Assembly (NCBI GenBank): GCA_960531495.1
Contig: OY482848.1
Location: forward strand, 32,239,177-32,303,176
Source of the DNA: Zeus faber
Lineage: Eukaryota > Chordata > Actinopteri > Zeiformes > Zeidae
Direction: 5' to 3'
Length of the DNA stretch: 64,000 nt
The position numbers and the translations under genes are program-made. Position 1 is the first letter of the stretch. Each line of letters begins with the position of its first letter. This document shows, in pieces, positions 44,911 through 59,296 of this stretch. A model generated the notes under the pieces. It had not been told where the DNA came from. It was given only the letters and a program-made list of their open reading frames with translations, and made no database searches.

Positions 44911-46758
44911 GGATGTGAGATATGTAGCTTATAGAGATACATAGAAGGAGTATGTGTATTACAATGTATAAAGGAAATATCTGTACATAATTACAGGGAA
45001 AAAAAAAGATTTCCCCTCCCCATAAGGACTAGGTTTACCTCCATTCAGGGTAGCAGGGAGGGAGCCTCCTGTATGTGCAGAGAAAGAATCCTTGTACATA
45101 TTGTACATAGTGTAAATAGTTTGGTGGTGGTATTTTTTTTACATTTATGCCTGTGCTGGTCACCTGTTATTAGACTCAATTTAAGTTCTGTCTGGCTTTT
45201 AGTTACATTTTTGAGCAATTTCTTTATGTGCCTTTAGACAACCAATCCTCACTCAGGGTTGAGTGAGGCGAATCACAAGTCTTTGGGTCTGGCGTGAGCC
45301 CTATTTCAGCCTCCTTTAGCTGGGCTGTGCTTCCTACATTACCACCAGAATGAGAGATGTGTGATTGACTGGAAATCAGTCTCAACAAGCCAGTAAATCT
45401 TGACAATAAACAAGCAATCTTTTTTTCTTATTGTTTCGGGATAAATTTACTATGGTCTAATGATTTGTGATTCTCTTTTTCTATGAATACAATCTTCCCT
45501 GCACTGTTTCAATTATTGTTTGAGTGATAATTCAGTGTGAAAAATATTTTACTTGCATTGATTCAAATAAGTTTAAGGCTTATGCTTAGGCTTAGGCTTA
45601 TATAATGTAGCGTATGATTTGATTCCGTGGGTTGTGGGCATTCTATGTATGATTCCCCATATTTGCTTCGCCTTTCTCTAGCTGCCAAAATCCAGAGCAT
45701 GTTGCTCCCTGGCGATGCAAAAAGTGTTCGTGTCTCCGCGCAGCCCGTGGTGGAGCAGGAGGGGGGAAGAGATGAAGCTGATGCACAAATAAAAGAGCTA
45801 ATAAAACTTCTGTGTGGCTCTATCCGTGTGGTTTTAGGTTTCATGCCCATGTCATGTCACTAAGAATAATTTAAGTTGTTTGAGGCAGAAATGGAATGCA
45901 TTTCTTTTGATGTAAATAATAATACTAATAATAATTTTAACAAATCAATCAACTCAATATTGTTCTTTCCTCGCTATTTTATATAGCAAAGCTCTTTAGT
46001 ATTGTAAATGTAATCCTGCCAATCCGGTCCTCAAATTGTCTCTCTCTCTCTCTCTCTCTTTTTCTATTTCTCTTTCTATTTTTCTTTTTCTTTTTCCCTC
46101 CAGCCTAAAATATGAATGGAGCATTTCTGATTGAGTAGTCTCACAAATCAGACTGTCTGATGAGAGTCTGTTGGGAGTGGCACTAAAATATGTGTAAACG
46201 GGGCGCTTCACTTTCTTTCGCTTCTTCTATGTTGAGAAATCATCTTACTGGGGGGCGGGGATCTGTTATAATGCATTTACATGGAATGAGTTTCTGCTGG
46301 AAACAACCTGACCAGGAAAACCACAACAATAACATGGTCATTGAACCGTGACATGGCTGACATCGATTGCCAGGGACTAAAAAATAACCTTTCAGAAAAG
46401 GACCGCTCGGATCCCAGATAACTCCTTGTCTAATTGCTAAAACAATCTCAGCCAGCACTGATAAATTCAACTTTTCCAGTAGCCGGTGGGAAGAAAAGCT
46501 AAAACATCCTATCCTGACACCAACGTTCTGAGACAAAGTTTCTGTAAAGGTTTCCAATCGCCAACATCGTGTAGACTGGCCACTGCAGAAACACTTGTAA
46601 AAATCCCATCTTGCCTCTGGCAAAGGAGTTTCTCTTCGGCATGATGTCCCCGCAACACTCCGGAAATGGGGCATGGTTAAAACCTAAGCCGGCCCCCTTT
46701 GAATCTCTGGTTTCCGGCGCAAACTCACAGGGGCTTTCCCCCCAGAAGTCCTTTTAGA

Positions 46759-46852
46759 AAAAGACTGCTGGGGTCCCAGATCACTGATTGGGTAACATGG
46801 TCTATAGAGACCATGTTACCCAATCAGTGATCTGGGACCCCAGCAGTCTTTT
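46759..46852. repeat. Perfect 45-bp hairpin with 4-nt loop
   Basis: The arm 46759-46803 (starting AAAAGACTGCTGGGGTCCCA) is the exact complement of 46808-46852; the loop is ATAG. No TIR-type element around it is recognised. Either strand would form a very stable stem. Confidence 0.95.
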
Positions 46853-47680
46853 GAAACAAAATGACAAATATGAAACAAAAAAAACCCATTTCTATTTCTT
46901 TCATTATTTCTAGAAAATAAAGCAGATTTGAAGTTATCGTGTCATGCCATTCTAAAATAGCAAGCAGCATTGTTAATGATTAAAAAGAAAACACACTATT
47001 GAATAGGTAATCCTGAAGAATCTGGGGAAAGACAGCCTGGGTTGCTTCAGTACAAACTACCCGACCTTCCCCAGAAACAATTCAACATCTGAACAGTTTA
47101 CCATCGATATGTTGTTTTGTCTTTTATAGCTTTTTAAAGCTGCCTATAATTACTTTTTGATGATAACATATTCACTTATAATTGCTAGTGGATTTGGCAT
47201 CTGTGTAAATGAGCACACTGGATTGTACATTGAAATAAAATAATATATAATACCACCGACTGCAGCTTAAATACAATAATCCGGAACAGTTCATGTGAAA
47301 CTGTGAATTATGATGATAGTAATTGCATTTCAACAGTGTTTACTCAAGACTCTTTCTGTCAAAATTTCATGACAGACCGTAACATATTTATAACACTTTG
47401 CAAAAAAGTATTTTTTAAAGGTTTTATTTTTAACGTAGAAACACTGTACATAAATTACTTTCTCTGAGACTAATATTGATGTACTGATAAGTGGATTGTT
47501 CAACATAAAAAAAAAAAAGAAAAAGCAAAAAAACGAAAACAGATTAATCCATTTAACATTTGTCAAATCTGCCCAACAATTGTCACTGAAAGAAAAAAAT
47601 AACCAAAAAATGTATTTCAATCTCGGAATTATTCCTTCCCTTTGCCATTTAAAATGCGTCCAGATGCCGTTAACCTCCCT

Positions 47681-47685
<5 letters not shown>

Positions 47686-47762
<77 letters not shown>
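47686..47762. repeat. (CA)n microsatellite
   Basis: About 38 CA units, then imperfect CA-rich sequence to 47800. It reads (TG)n in the sense of the teneurin transcript. Confidence 0.97.
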
Positions 47763-47768
<6 letters not shown>

Positions 47769-48641
47769 TACAAACACACTCACTCACACATACACACACA
47801 AACAGATCTTCTCTAAACAGAGTACCCAGAAGACCCACGCTCAATGAAGCGGAACCCCCCACTTTTTGAGCCATTACAGCTGCCGTACAGTCACTGGCTG
47901 TCCGTCATGAAGGGAAACAAGCAGAAAACTTGGAGAGGCAGCAGTTAAGTCACTACAAACAGCAACCCCCCCCCCCCCCCTCCCGCCCCCCCATCACTAA
48001 AGCTCTGTTACCATGACGACATGTTTCTACGGCAAACAAGACTACTACCTCTGACCGATCCAAAAAATTCTTACGAAGGCAAGGTTACATTTTTCGCGGA
48101 GGTAAACGACTTTTGACCTAAAAGCGAGACCGATGCGTTTTATTATTATTATTATTATTTATTTTATTTTTTTTAAAGAACAAAAATTGTTTTGTACATG
48201 ACCGGTGAGCCCACTCGGTGTCGAGAAAAGAATACGTCCGTCAAAGAAAAAAAGGTATTGTTAAAACAGCCTTGGGTTTTTTTTTTACGCAGTCCGGCAA
48301 ACGTCTTGTCCTGCTCTCTGGCACTTGGTCGAAAGGAAATGCAACTTCTTTGACCTGAATTCAGAAGAACTCGCAAGGGTGTGTTTCATGGACGGCGGTT
48401 GATTCCTCATCGAAACAGAATCCGAAAGGAATTTCAACATCAGCTATTTTTGTATGGCAGGAGAACAAAAGACAAAAAAAAATTAAAAAAAGCTCAGATG
48501 TTCAGATCGCAATCCGTTTCTGGTGCAGTTGCATTAATAGTGGTCGTATAGTGGTATAGGTTATCACATGTCAACTTTTTTTATTGTTTTTTTTGTTTCA
48601 ATCCTCTCCTTTTGTCTGAAGCAATTTGAGGAAATTTTCAT

Positions 48642-48770
<129 letters not shown>

Positions 48771-49439
48771 AACAAACAAAAACCTAACTAAAAATCCTGA
48801 AAGGTCCTTATTGTGGCTTTTTTTTTTCTTTTATTGTGTCCTGTCTCTCTCCAGCAGTCTACAGCAGTTACGTAGTTACGTTTTAATGGTTGGATTTGTG
48901 AAAAACACTAAATTGGACCATCAACCCCCCCCCCCGTATCAGAGGACTTATAGACCTACAGGGAGGGGGCGGTCAGAGGGTCCGGGGGCTGGCGGTACCC
49001 CTAATAAACAGAGGGGGACATTCAGCAGGAGGGGGTTAGGCTTTGTTCACATCCGACCGTCCTTACAGCTAGATGGCACAAGGTGCAGCGCTAGAGTGGG
49101 CTAGGCTGGGGTGGGGACAGGGACGCTTCTCAATCATTTTTTGGCAGCTCTACCCGTTTTTCAGCTGTTGACCTGCAAGTTGCCAAATGCTTTTAGAAGG
49201 TTGTTTTAGTAATGATTGTTAAACCGTCCATCCTTCTAGAAAATCCTACTTTTACATTCTTGGAATAAAAAAACAAATACCCAAACAAAACATAAAGCAA
49301 CGCCAACGCTGGCAGTCCATTCGGTGGCCATTTTTATAGCCTCGAAACAGCCGTTTGGTTGAGTTTTAAGTCTTTTGGGTTGAGTGGGTTTGGGGGTTGG
49401 GATTGGGAGCTCGCTGGGCATTTCAGGGGCCTTGTTGTG

Positions 49440-50195
49440 TTACCTCCGCCCTATCTCGCTCTGCCGGAGGAACTGGATGTTGTTGGCGCTGTCGGCAAGC
49501 TCGGGGTACTGCTCCACAGACAGCACGTAGTAGCCGTCATAGCCCAGCACCTTCCCGCCACTCAGCAGTTGCCTCTTCTCCCCTTCCGTCCACGGCCGGG
49601 CACCCTCCTCGCCATCCCGCACCCGCTGCTGCTCGCGGGCCCACGCCCTGCCCAGCGCTCGCTGCCGTGCCTGCTCCAGGACCCGCGCCTTCTCCTCGTC
49701 CAGTGTCATGCCATAGCGCACGTGCAGTGCCAGTGCGCCGTGCTGCAGCTCCACGTCGGCAAAGCGGCGAGTGCGGCCATTAACCACGGTGGTGGACTGT
49801 GACACGGTGACGTTGACGCCATTCTCCAGTGCCCGGCGGCCTGAGGTGAGGCGCAATGCAGCCAGATCGCTCTCCGGGAGGCTGGTCTTGATGAAGTAGT
49901 GTGTGTCGCGGCCCTCCACTGTGAAGTGCAGCTCTTCCAGGTAGAAGGCGTTGTTCAGCACTGCCGCGGCCTTGATGCAGTCCTCGTTGGCCACGTTGAG
50001 GGCATGCGTAACCACGCGGCCCTGCGTCACTGCCAGCATCACGCCCTTGCCCACCAGCGACCTGGCGGCGGCGAACCAGAGCCATGGCTTGGCTCGCTCT
50101 GAGCGCCTCCGACCTAGCTGGATCTCTGGCATGCGCTCAAACGACAGGAAGGCGCCGGACTTGCGGGTCACTTCCTGTTGCACACCCGAAATGGA
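49440..50195 (-). CDS. tenm3: Teneurin last exon: Tox-GHH-like lobe and TCAP
   Basis: 252 codons, [20 protein letters not shown] through [10 protein letters not shown] and TAA. It contains [20 protein letters not shown] and an Arg-rich helix ([19 protein letters not shown]). A GC-rich exon. Confidence 0.96.
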   Translation of the reverse strand, partial: SISGVQQEVTRKSGAFLSFERMPEIQLGRRRSERAKPWLWFAAARSLVGKGVMLAVTQGRVVTHALNVANEDCIKAAAVLNNAFYLEELHFTVEGRDTHYFIKTSLPESDLAALRLTSGRRALENGVNVTVSQSTTVVNGRTRRFADVELQHGALALHVRYGMTLDEEKARVLEQARQRALGRAWAREQQRVRDGEEGARPWTEGEKRQLLSGGKVLGYDGYYVLSVEQYPELADSANNIQFLRQSEIGRR

Positions 50196-50471
50196 CTAGC
50201 GGAGAGAGAGAGAGAGAGAGAGCATGACATTTCTACAATCTGTCGCAACCATGCCCAAAACCCTTCCTGTACGCCCCCATTATGACAAATTACAATAGGG
50301 ATTACAGGACTAACACCAATTTAATAATACTAATTCACTTTTAATATTGATATGAATAATAATAACAATAATAATAACATTGAATAATAACAATAATGAC
50401 AACAATAAAATAAAAGAGATCAGCAGACCTGACCATTTTTTAATTTTAATTTTACAAGAAATTATATATGT

Positions 50472-50507
<36 letters not shown>

Positions 50508-53500
50508 ATTTTTTTTTCTTGCAATGAGTGGGAAACAGAACATGTGTGGGAGAAGGAACACAACCCGGGAGAAAGGTCTTTGCTGTGCTCCGCCACACCC
50601 TTGCGCAAATTTACCACTAATGAGATGATATGTCCAGCCACACAAGAAAAAAAACAGACCCCTACAAAACAAGGTTGTCATTTGCTTTACCCCCCCCACC
50701 CCACACACACACACACAGACAGAAATAATTGTCAGAGGACGTTTTGTTTTGTTCACTAAAGAAACCAACTCAGACATTATGCTCAACGCAAAGATGTGAG
50801 CATTTCTGTGTGTATATACAGTATATAGATAAACTTGAAAAGTACCATTTAAGAAAGGTGCTTTAAAAATTGAAGCGCTAAAAGCAGTATACTACTGTAT
50901 ATAGATATCTATACATCTATATATATTTATAGATATCTATATGTATATGCATTAAGGCAAAAAAATCCCACCAGATTGGGCGTAGGGATATGGTGTATGG
51001 ATACGTACGGGCAGGTCATCCCACAATTGGCTCTTCTTCATCTCCAGCGAGGGCTGCGTCAAGTCGAACTTGGGGATGGGGAATCCTGGAATAGCATTGT
51101 GAAGGTGGAACCCGAAGGTGACCAACCAGATGTTGACATCTAGAAAGACGGAGGCAACCATGTCAAATCTGGCTGGTGATATGGCGTTTTAAACAAGGAA
51201 TTAAGGGATTCCTTCAGGTTGGCATACCCAGTGAATTCGTGTGTGAGAAAATTCTGTAACAATTTTATTTAAAATTACTTGCATTTTTTTTAACTTAAAG
51301 TTACAGCTGGACTAATTTTTGCAATGCAGTTAGCCACGGCCACCTAAAAATCAGACATTGTCCTTGAACAAGCACGCGAAAAATGTAAACACAGTGTATA
51401 ACTAAGAGATGGTTCCGCACCGTTGCACTTTCCTTCAGCTGTCTGTCTTTTAGAAAAAGACAGTGTGTTTTTATTTTATACTGTTAAAGCTAGAGTGTGC
51501 ATCTTGCACAAGCACGGTACTTCACCATCCTAAACTGCTGTAAAACTAAAACTGACTGACTTGCCGACTGGCAGTCAGTGAGACTATGTTTACCCTGCGT
51601 GACGACACCGGTTGATGAAAAAAATATATAATTTTTTACGTGCAAACTTAAAACACCTACATTTTTCCTGTATTTTTGCCCTTGTCACCTGTAAAAAAGT
51701 TTATTTTTGTTTCAAACTATTTTCTCCATAAGCCCAAAATTACAAATTCATAAAAAAAATGTAACCTGATAGTTGCTATTTTTGAGTGAGTGTGATTATG
51801 ATTTGACATCCTTTTTTCCCCCATTGTTTCATATGTTCACGTTCTGTTTTTTCTCCATTTTTATTCATATTTCCTGTAAAGCACATTCAATCTGAGATAA
51901 AGTTTGCCTTGCTTTATCTAAACAATCATCACCATTGTCATGCAGCGCTGTTGTTTCTCCTGTTACAATTATTTGTTAATCGTAGAGGTCGTACCTGTGA
52001 CATACTCCTTCACCTGGTGGACCTTGCTGACTGGGTTGTTGTTACGAAACATGTACAGGTTGAAGGGCTGCGGCTCTTTGCCCACCCGAGTCCACGTGCC
52101 AATGTCTGGGGTGGTCCACCTGTACAGCAACAAGCGCTCCGGTTAGAGTTGTGGATGATCAGTACTTCACAGACTTGATCATGTAAGGACATCCTCATTA
52201 TTTGCTGTCCACCACAAAGTTAACCCCCGGTCAATTTTAGAAACACTTATTTTACTTGAGAGTATTTCTAAATAAATGAATGTGGCATAGCTTGCAGAGT
52301 TTTTTCTGTCAGACAACTCGACACGCCACGCGATTCCACACCCTTATGGGCCGGCCTATTCAAGCAGCCAATCCCTCCTGCCCTACCTGCTTTGCTTCCT
52401 GCTTTACTACATTCTTACTTGCTGCATTGCTGCACTCCCTCCACCTCCCCTGCATTCACCTGTTGGCCTCTTCTCTTCTATCAAGTGGCTAGATTAAAGC
52501 TCATCACTCAATGTAAACAATGTAAATAAATAAAGATTTTATTTTTTATAAATCAAAGCTGTCTTGTCATGTGTTTTTATATCAAATGTATGTATTCTCA
52601 GTCATTTATTTGTCTCTTGTTGTTGTGACTTCCAAAATGCTTCCAAAATCTCTTCTTCCTCTATGTGGTTTGAACACAAACACGAATAAGCGAGAATTTA
52701 CTGAATGTAGCTCGGAGTAACTATTTGTCTCGATACATTCTCACTGCTACTCAAGTGGTAAATTGGAACTACTTTTACTTCAGTATCATATTTGAGCAGC
52801 TCTCCCCAACTCTGTTGGAATGTATTTTCATTTTCAAGATAAGATGGGTTGAATACAGAGGATGTGGCACCACAGGAATGTTTTTTTCATCCACCAAAAA
52901 AAATCTTGAATAGACCCAGCAGTGTGTGAAGGAGCATTGCCATGGCACTGAAGCCGACGACCATTTTTACCTCACAACGAGAGGGGAAAAAAAAGTTGAA
53001 TCAAAACCTCTTTATAAAAAATGCACGACTTGATTTTCGAATGTGAGGCACATGTTCCTGTTAAACAATACCTCACTGAGAAATAATTTTTTGATGAGAA
53101 TTTTGTATATCTCCGCAGAACTGAGCTGCTCCTTAAGCAGTGTGACAAGCTGTGTAGAGCCCAATCTCACACTCTGCTGTAACTTCACCTGCTCCCCCAC
53201 ATCGCCGAATGAATAGCTGCAGGATGACACACTAGGACATGAGTTAAAGGTCAAATAAATTAAAATCATGAAATGCTCATTCAATCAGATTTGATTGTAA
53301 GGATGCACGAATGTCCATACATCTGTTTTTCTGACCTGAATTTGTTGAAGGCATGTTTAAGTAGACATGGTTTCTTACTTAAAATGTCTTATTCTTTATG
53401 CAAAATCAATTAGACGAGTGTCAAGAATCATATTAACATCAAAATGATTCAGGAGGCCCTAATAGGCTATTGATTATAACTATCTTAATGAAACTTGTTC

Positions 53501-54750
53501 AAAGTGATAAATTATGATATATGGATGATTTAAGAGGGTGCAGTCACTTTGTCGGCTCTTTTTCTCAAGGTTTCCCTTGAAGTGTGGCCTTTTACTAAAG
53601 GTTTGCCTATATTGCACTGCTGCCTCACAGCAAGAAGGTCGTGGGTTCGATTCCCGCCTGGGGCCCTGTTGGCACCGTGCTCCGGCGGGTTATCTCCTAA
53701 ATAGGAGCCTTTCTGTGTGGAGTTTGCATGTTCTCCCCGTGCTCACATGGGGTTTCCTCCACCTACCATCAGTAAGGACCCCCACCAAAAACATGCACCC
53801 ATCATCGTTTGACCAGCGATGGACACTCGTTACCGGGCGGGTCGACGAATGCTTCCCACTGCTCCTGGCTGCCCCCCCGGAGGAAGGACAAGCCAGGATG
53901 GGTCAAATGCAGAGGCCTCATTTCACCGGCCACCATCCAAAGCATGTGCATGTGTGTGTGTGTATGCATGTGTTATGGTGTGGTGCTTGACAATTAAAGA
54001 TTCTGCTTCTTCTTCTTCTTCTTCATTTAAGCACAGTGAGAAGCTGCAGCAGAGCACTTAGTTACTCAGTTGTAAAGTGTTCAGCAACGTTGTCCTATGA
54101 ACAGTTATAAACGATGGAAACCAACATTTCAAGAAGGCCTGGGTTGAAAAGTAGAGAGAAGTCCTTTAATAATATACGTGCTATAAACACTTGTATTACA
54201 TTGTACATACTATCAATACAGTATAATAAATTATCAATATTTGTAGTTTATACCCTATAGACCCATAACAGTAATTTATCCTGTGCATAGTGTCATATTT
54301 TGTTTATTTTTCTATATCTGTTTTGTATTTTCATTATTTCATTATTCTCAATTTCAGACAGTTTTAAATGCTAATCGTCTTCAGCAAATGCACCAAAACT
54401 CACCATTTCCTAGTATGTAAATGTACCTGGCGGAGTAAACCGGTTCTGATTCCAGTGAAGTGACTAAAATCAACAAGTTTAAATCAGTATGCGATTTTGT
54501 TAAGCAAAGTGCAATCTCCAGTAAAATGACGGATGTGTGGATGTGTGAATGATGAACTAAATCACTGCAGGATGGGCATCAGCGTGAGGTGAAGTGAACT
54601 GGGTTACCTCCCAGCGGGAATGTCGTAATCCCGGTCTCCAAAATGCAGCAGCCGGGTCAGTGGGTCGTACAGGCCTCCATGGAAACCGATCACCAGCACA
54701 AAGTCTGGGTTTGAATCAAAGTACACTTCACCATAAGCGGTGTATTGCAC

Positions 54751-54816
<66 letters not shown>

Positions 54817-57800
54817 TTATGCATGTGACAATGGAAAAATCTGAATTATCTTCGCCATTATTAACATACATATACATACATTATTATCTGAAAGATACTT
54901 ATAATCAAATCAAAATAGTGTTAAAACAAACCTCAAATGTATTTTAAAGTAAAAGATGTGTGTTATAATATTATATATATCGATATTTTTGCCATTCCTG
55001 TAACGAGCCGTAACAAAATATAATACAGATTATACGCAGAAGTAAAGGATGGATGTTTGTGAAGTTTCTTATATATCGATACAGACTTTCATATAAAGAC
55101 TTTGTGTGAGTGTACGTATGGACGTTGATAGGAACTGAGTGACTTCTTTGCCCGTTGCGGACAACAGAGTAAAGTAGCCTAGATTGTTGAGATAACAAAA
55201 TGAACACCATCCCAAATAGGGCGATGAACAGATGTAAGTGGTGGAGGATGTGCTCCCCCTGATGGCTCTAGTCAGTTACTGTGACAACGAAGATAATACC
55301 GTATATAAACTTAGGATAGTGTTAAAGGTGTGAATATTTCTCACCCTCATCTATATATACAGTTAGTGTCATTGATTATTGTGGTACGCTTATAGGGACA
55401 CATTTGGGGTTCGGTCAAAATGACCTAGCAAGTGCAACTTAGACCTACAAGTTTCTGAAGATAACTCGATCCAATACAACATCCAGTGCAAACAAAAAGA
55501 CAAGATTTTTACCTGTTTAAGTAACAACCCATTACTGCTGAAAACGGCCAGTGGCGTCCCAGTGTTGTCGCATGCAATGTAGAACTCCTCCCCGCTGCTG
55601 ATCTCCATGGCAAACATATGGCCCTGCACAGTGACAAACAGTCTAACTGTACGGTACTGTGTACTTAATCCACTTTTTTCTTTTTTTCTTTGGGGGGGCA
55701 TTCAGTCAGCAGACACCCCCAGTGTTGTAACAGATATTACCAATATTTCCTGCATTGACTGTTGATTATATTTACTCATCGATGATGTCAATATTTTCCA
55801 TGGATGCACATTTATCAAAAGACTAGCATTATACTGTAAATTTAAGTTTTGGAGACTTTCAATTGGCCAGCCTGGGCAAAACAATTCCTGAGTTACCTGT
55901 AGGTCGTAGTAGAGCGAGGTGATCTCAGAGCTGGAGTGGTTGTACACGTGCGTGATCCTGGTGGGGTAGTTGAGGTCAGCGTAGAAGAACTGCAGGTGCT
56001 GGCCGAGGCTGTTTCTGGAGGACACGCGCCTGCCTAGACCATCATAGCGGTACTGGATAGTCCAACTAGCTGCCTTGCTGTAAACCCGGACTAGGAGGCC
56101 TGGGGGTTTAAGGTGAAGGAAGCCAAAAAATACAAATAAAATCACTGACTCGCAAGTCAATTTAACTTCCTTGATTTCCACCTCGGTTTTACTACCAAAG
56201 GAGGCAGGGTGCACCTATGGAAACTGGTGATAAACAATGCGGCATGTTGTCCTTCCCTCGTCTTACCTTTGGAGTTGTATTCAAATATCTCGGTCCCTCT
56301 CTGTCTCAGGAAGCCGTCCTCGTCCAGCCGGTACTGGACGTCTCCGAGCCTGGTTATGCGGTCTCTCAGGTCATACCGCAAGGGGGTCAACCGTGCGCTG
56401 TTCCCTGGGTTCAACAGCTGCAGGTTGCCGTTCAAGTCGTAGTTGTACCTGTGTTGGCGGGGCCGAAATAGTGCATATAGTTGAGTTGTTTTAGATTTGA
56501 CGCCTGCATTTTTTATACATACAGGTACTCCTCACTTAACAACCGAGTTCCGTTCCTAGGACCAGGTCGTTAAGCGAATCGGTCGAGAAGCGAGGAGCCG
56601 CGTTATTTCACAGTAAGGGGGCGTGGCCATTGCGGACACTAGTGTAGTGAATACTGACAGACTGGAGGAATGAGACTGAGACTGAGAACAGTGATGAGAT
56701 GAGATGTATACAATATATGTAGTGTATATAGTATATAAAGTATATATAGTGTATATAGTATTTATAGTATATATAGTATATATATAGTGTATATGGTAAA
56801 CGTGGCGTATATAGTAAATGAAGGGTGATGCGAGATCAGATGCTTGACACTGAGCACAATGCAGACAGGTCAGAAGTTGCAAATCCGAGCGGTCGGTAAG
56901 TAGGTACTTTGTTAAGTGAGGAGTACCTGTATCGTTTAATATGAGAACATTGAACAGGGTAATATTATTTGCCATACTGCCCAGCCATAGGTCTAAAATC
57001 ACACGAATGTATACATTTACAAAGGTTACCAGAAAACTGTCCTTGGGGGAACATAAGGCTTGAATGGGACAACATAGAAATTCTGATTGTGAAAACATTG
57101 ATAATCTACAAGGAAAATCTGATATGGTTAAGTTAGTACTTAGTATAGTATTAGTATAGTAGGTAGTATAATTACCGTACGTAAGCCAGACTGTTTCTTG
57201 GTGTGCTGCATACCACTTACATACTGTAACAAACTGCGTGAATGTTTCTGAAAAATCCTATTGAGATTTCTCGTAGATATGAGTACTCATATTTCATTAA
57301 CATACTAATAATAAAAAAATTGAAATGCCTAATAACACAACTTTTATTCTGATTCCTTATAGCTATCTTGCACTTGAATCTTGGGAACACAAATTGGGGC
57401 GAGGTTGCCCCAATGCTCGATTTATGCTTTGATTGTTTCTAGCCTGTCATGTAAGTTGCTTTGGACAAAACTGTCTGCTTAATCAATAAGTGTAAAATGT
57501 AAATTTCTCTCTTACCGCCACATCATCTTCTCATTGAGGAAAACGGTCTGCAGCTGCCCGTCCGCGTCGTACTCGTAGCCGTACTTGGTGGTGTTGGCGA
57601 ACGGGCCGATTTTGATCTCCCGCTTGGTGACCCGGCCCGTGTTGTCGTACTGAATGGTGATCCAGTACATCAGCGACCTAAAGATCTCGTACTGTATCTC
57701 CTTGATACGCCCGTGCTGGTCAAAGTGCTTGGTGTAGGTCATCACGGCCGTGGAAATGATCTGACGCCGCAAACGAGAATGGGGACAGGTTTTATTTTTT

Positions 57801-59265
57801 TTCTTTTGGAAGAGACGTTAGAAAGTTCTAAAAGGTTTTTAAAGGAGAGGCCAACTGAAAATGTACATTTGGCTTTTGTAAAACTGTGAATTTTATCTGG
57901 AATTTAAATCTGGAACTTTGGAGGTGAATTTCCCCAGAGATGGGTTCAGATCGGGATCTAATTCACTTTCAATTTGTGAACGTTGGAGGAATCCTGTCAA
58001 TAGAACTAATTTGATCAATACCTCATTCTGCCGGGCACTAAGCTGCAGCTGCCCCACTGGAGTGATGGCAGGAGGATATCATAAGCACGCTGATTTATCT
58101 TATTTTTTTTACTTTGGGAATGGCGGGAAAAAAACTCACATAGAATGGGTGCATGCAATCGTGCACACGCCCATTGCTTTCCACCAAAACAAATGAGTAA
58201 ATTTGTTTTGGTCTCCGTGTTTGTGCTTTGCTTTACACTACCACTATATAAGTAAATGGTCCAAGCCACATCACAGGGCAAAGTAATAATGTAAAAATTA
58301 AAATTGTAATTTTAATTGAACATAGGGATGAATAGAATATGATACAAATAGAGTCAGTATAACATGCATCAAGATTCAAGATTCAAGAGGTTTATTTGTC
58401 ACATACGTTCATACATGTACGCAGTGAAATGTGTTCATGTATTCCTCCTCCACGTAAACAAACTTCACATGGTGTGGCGGATGGGATGGCTTGTGCAGCC
58501 ACACCTGATGCTCGTTTGCTGGGCTAACACGTTTAAAAACCCCGTCCACACACTCAGTCAGGATGGGAGCCCTGTGTCATGACATGTTCCATCTGCTCCT
58601 GGCTAATTCCACCTAGCCTCATCTCTACAATAAACTGGTGTTATCAACCCCCCGTCGTCTGTTACTCTGTGCCGGAGGTCCCTGAACACGCTACTTGGAT
58701 GGCATGTGGTGGCGATTCTGCCACAGTACCCCTTTGTCCGGCACACATGGTTTCTATGACGTGTATGAAACCGGTTAGAATAAAGACAGTGCCTAACGCC
58801 TATAATTAATCTCAGCCAAATTATGAATCCATCATGGAAGCCGGCCGCAAAGCGAAGCAGGTGGCGACCCTCACCTGGTTGATGTCGTAATAGATGACCC
58901 CGAACTTTCCAAACTGCTCCACCTTGCCCGAGATGTCGTCAAACTGGTAGAGGTCGATGGGCAACGGTGTCTCGTTGATTACCGCCTGCATGCTGGTCAC
59001 CCGGAAGCTGTTGTCATAGGTGTAGTCGAAGCGAGCGTTCACCATGCCGTCCTCGCTGAAGCGGAAGATCTGCCGGTCCACCAGTGGGCCGATCTGCCGG
59101 TAGCGGATGGAGCAGATGAAGCCCTCGCTCTGCAGGTTGACTGTCTTCAGCACGCCAGCCGTCTCATCGTAGGTGAAGCTGACCCGTGTGGAGTCGTACA
59201 GGATCTCCGCCAGCTTGTTCTGGGTGGCCGGGGTTGAGAAGGTGGCAAAAGTTGAACAACAAATC

Positions 59266-59296
<31 letters not shown>

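Larger units (their letters stand above)
51140..54607 (-). other. Two teneurin introns (51140-51994 and 52120-54607)
   Basis: Non-coding apart from the exon between them (51995-52119). The longer intron carries the SINE at 53600. Nothing else recognised. Confidence 0.6.
56449..57515 (-). other. Teneurin intron with MITE and L2 end
   Basis: Contains the Tigger-like MITE (56522-56929) and an L2 3' scrap (about 57438-57502). Otherwise AT-rich. Confidence 0.75.

Noticed and set aside
58430-58760. Solo LTR
   Set aside because: TATA-like and AATAAA-like words are suitably spaced, but no TG...CA ends or target duplication could be seen; kept only as a note.
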